Below, piece by piece: positions 5,115 to 5,198 of a DNA stretch of 5,198 nt; position 1 is the first letter of the stretch, and the number at the start of each line of letters is the position of its first letter. Below the pieces are notes generated by a model, which was not told the origin of the DNA, ran no database searches, and saw only the letters and a list, made by a program, of their open reading frames with translations. Origin of the DNA: Gp6-AA40 sp050742535 (GTDB taxonomy: Bacteria; Acidobacteriota; Vicinamibacteria; Vicinamibacterales; UBA2999); contig JBOGIQ010000390.1 in the NCBI GenBank assembly GCA_050742535.1, forward strand, positions 1-5,198. The letters run 5' to 3'. The position numbers and the translations under genes were made by a program.

Positions 5115-5198
5115 GCGTGCCGATGCCGAGCGCGACCGCCACACGGTAACCGTCGCCGCAAAGGCCGGCGCCCTTCGCAACGTACGCACCCCGTAACG
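5017..5198 (-). CDS. Possible C-terminal end of an unidentified protein
   Basis: An open minus-strand frame enters from the right edge and ends at TAA 5019-5017, giving 59 visible residues. They alternate polar and hydrophobic residues (for example YRVAVALGIGTR and SVLCAGVGFHVRHELG), which could be beta strands. Third codon positions are mostly G or C, as expected in such a genome. I do not recognise the family. Against it: another minus-strand frame is open over the same stretch (4995-5189), and the hairpin and repeats alone could create these patterns. If real, the gene points the same way as tkt, whose promoter lies between the two. Confidence 0.35.
   Translation of the reverse strand, partial: LRGAYVAKGAGLCGDGYRVAVALGIGTRSGSVLCAGVGFHVRHELGTLRLHLERRTPNT
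5044..5096. other. Long imperfect hairpin
   Basis: Nested complementary blocks: GTGC 5044-5047 with GCAC 5093-5096, GGCG 5049-5052 with CGCC 5088-5091, GGGTTCC 5055-5061 with GGAACCC 5079-5085, and GTTCG 5064-5068 with CGAAC 5072-5076, leaving a TGG loop. This gives 20 Watson-Crick pairs separated by small mismatched steps. It could be a structured RNA, a cruciform, or a palindromic repeat linked to the adjacent heptamers. It lies within the possible partial coding region at 5017-5198, so both readings may not hold. Confidence 0.6.

Noticed and set aside
4995..5189. Minus-strand 64-residue frame starting at 5189
   Set aside because: Its arginine- and proline-rich tail is translated heptamer repeat. 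The alternative frame ending at 5017 looks more protein-like, though still uncertain.

Overview
The window is high-GC bacterial DNA, visibly above 60% GC in most coding lines. It carries two complete ordinary genes, one edge-truncated gene, one decayed gene, and a small gene boxed in by short tandem repeats. Three features together suggest Acidobacteriota, perhaps Vicinamibacteria: the GC, the DinB-like and four-helix-bundle genes, and TACAAT-type -10 boxes close to start codons. This is a guess from general familiarity; nothing in the window proves it.

Layout. 1-1329 (minus) is the first 443 codons of the membrane AAA+ protease FtsH, cut by the window edge just after its HEAGH zinc motif. 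1510-1777 (plus) is a heavily deleted and frameshifted remnant of a DUF72/YecE-family gene: recognisable start, two internal pieces and the C-terminal end, in all three frames. 1891-2472 (plus) is a DinB-superfamily protein. 2635-2991 (plus) is a four-helix-bundle protein of the 23S rRNA intervening-sequence type (S23/IVP). 3073-4926 (minus) is a complete transketolase that resembles the short animal-type enzyme. 4950-5198 holds the transketolase promoter, a degenerate GTTCG-type heptamer array, a long imperfect hairpin, and possibly the 3' end of another minus-strand gene.

The most interesting structure is 2470-3075. The four-helix-bundle gene lies between two tandem arrays of the heptamer AAAAGGC in inverted orientation. 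Each array starts three bases after the TAA stop of the flanking gene (dinB-like on the left, tkt on the right). Including the stops, the two ends form a 39-base inverted repeat with 36 identities. The gene inside has lower GC than its neighbours. This looks like a compact cassette that inserts at, or grows from, gene 3' ends. A second heptamer array with a different unit lies upstream of tkt and overlaps the stop codon of the possible gene there.

FtsH acts in membrane protein quality control and transketolase in the non-oxidative pentose phosphate pathway. Apart from transcription-direction relationships I see no functional link between the genes. No tRNA, rRNA, CRISPR array, integrase or transposase gene is visible.
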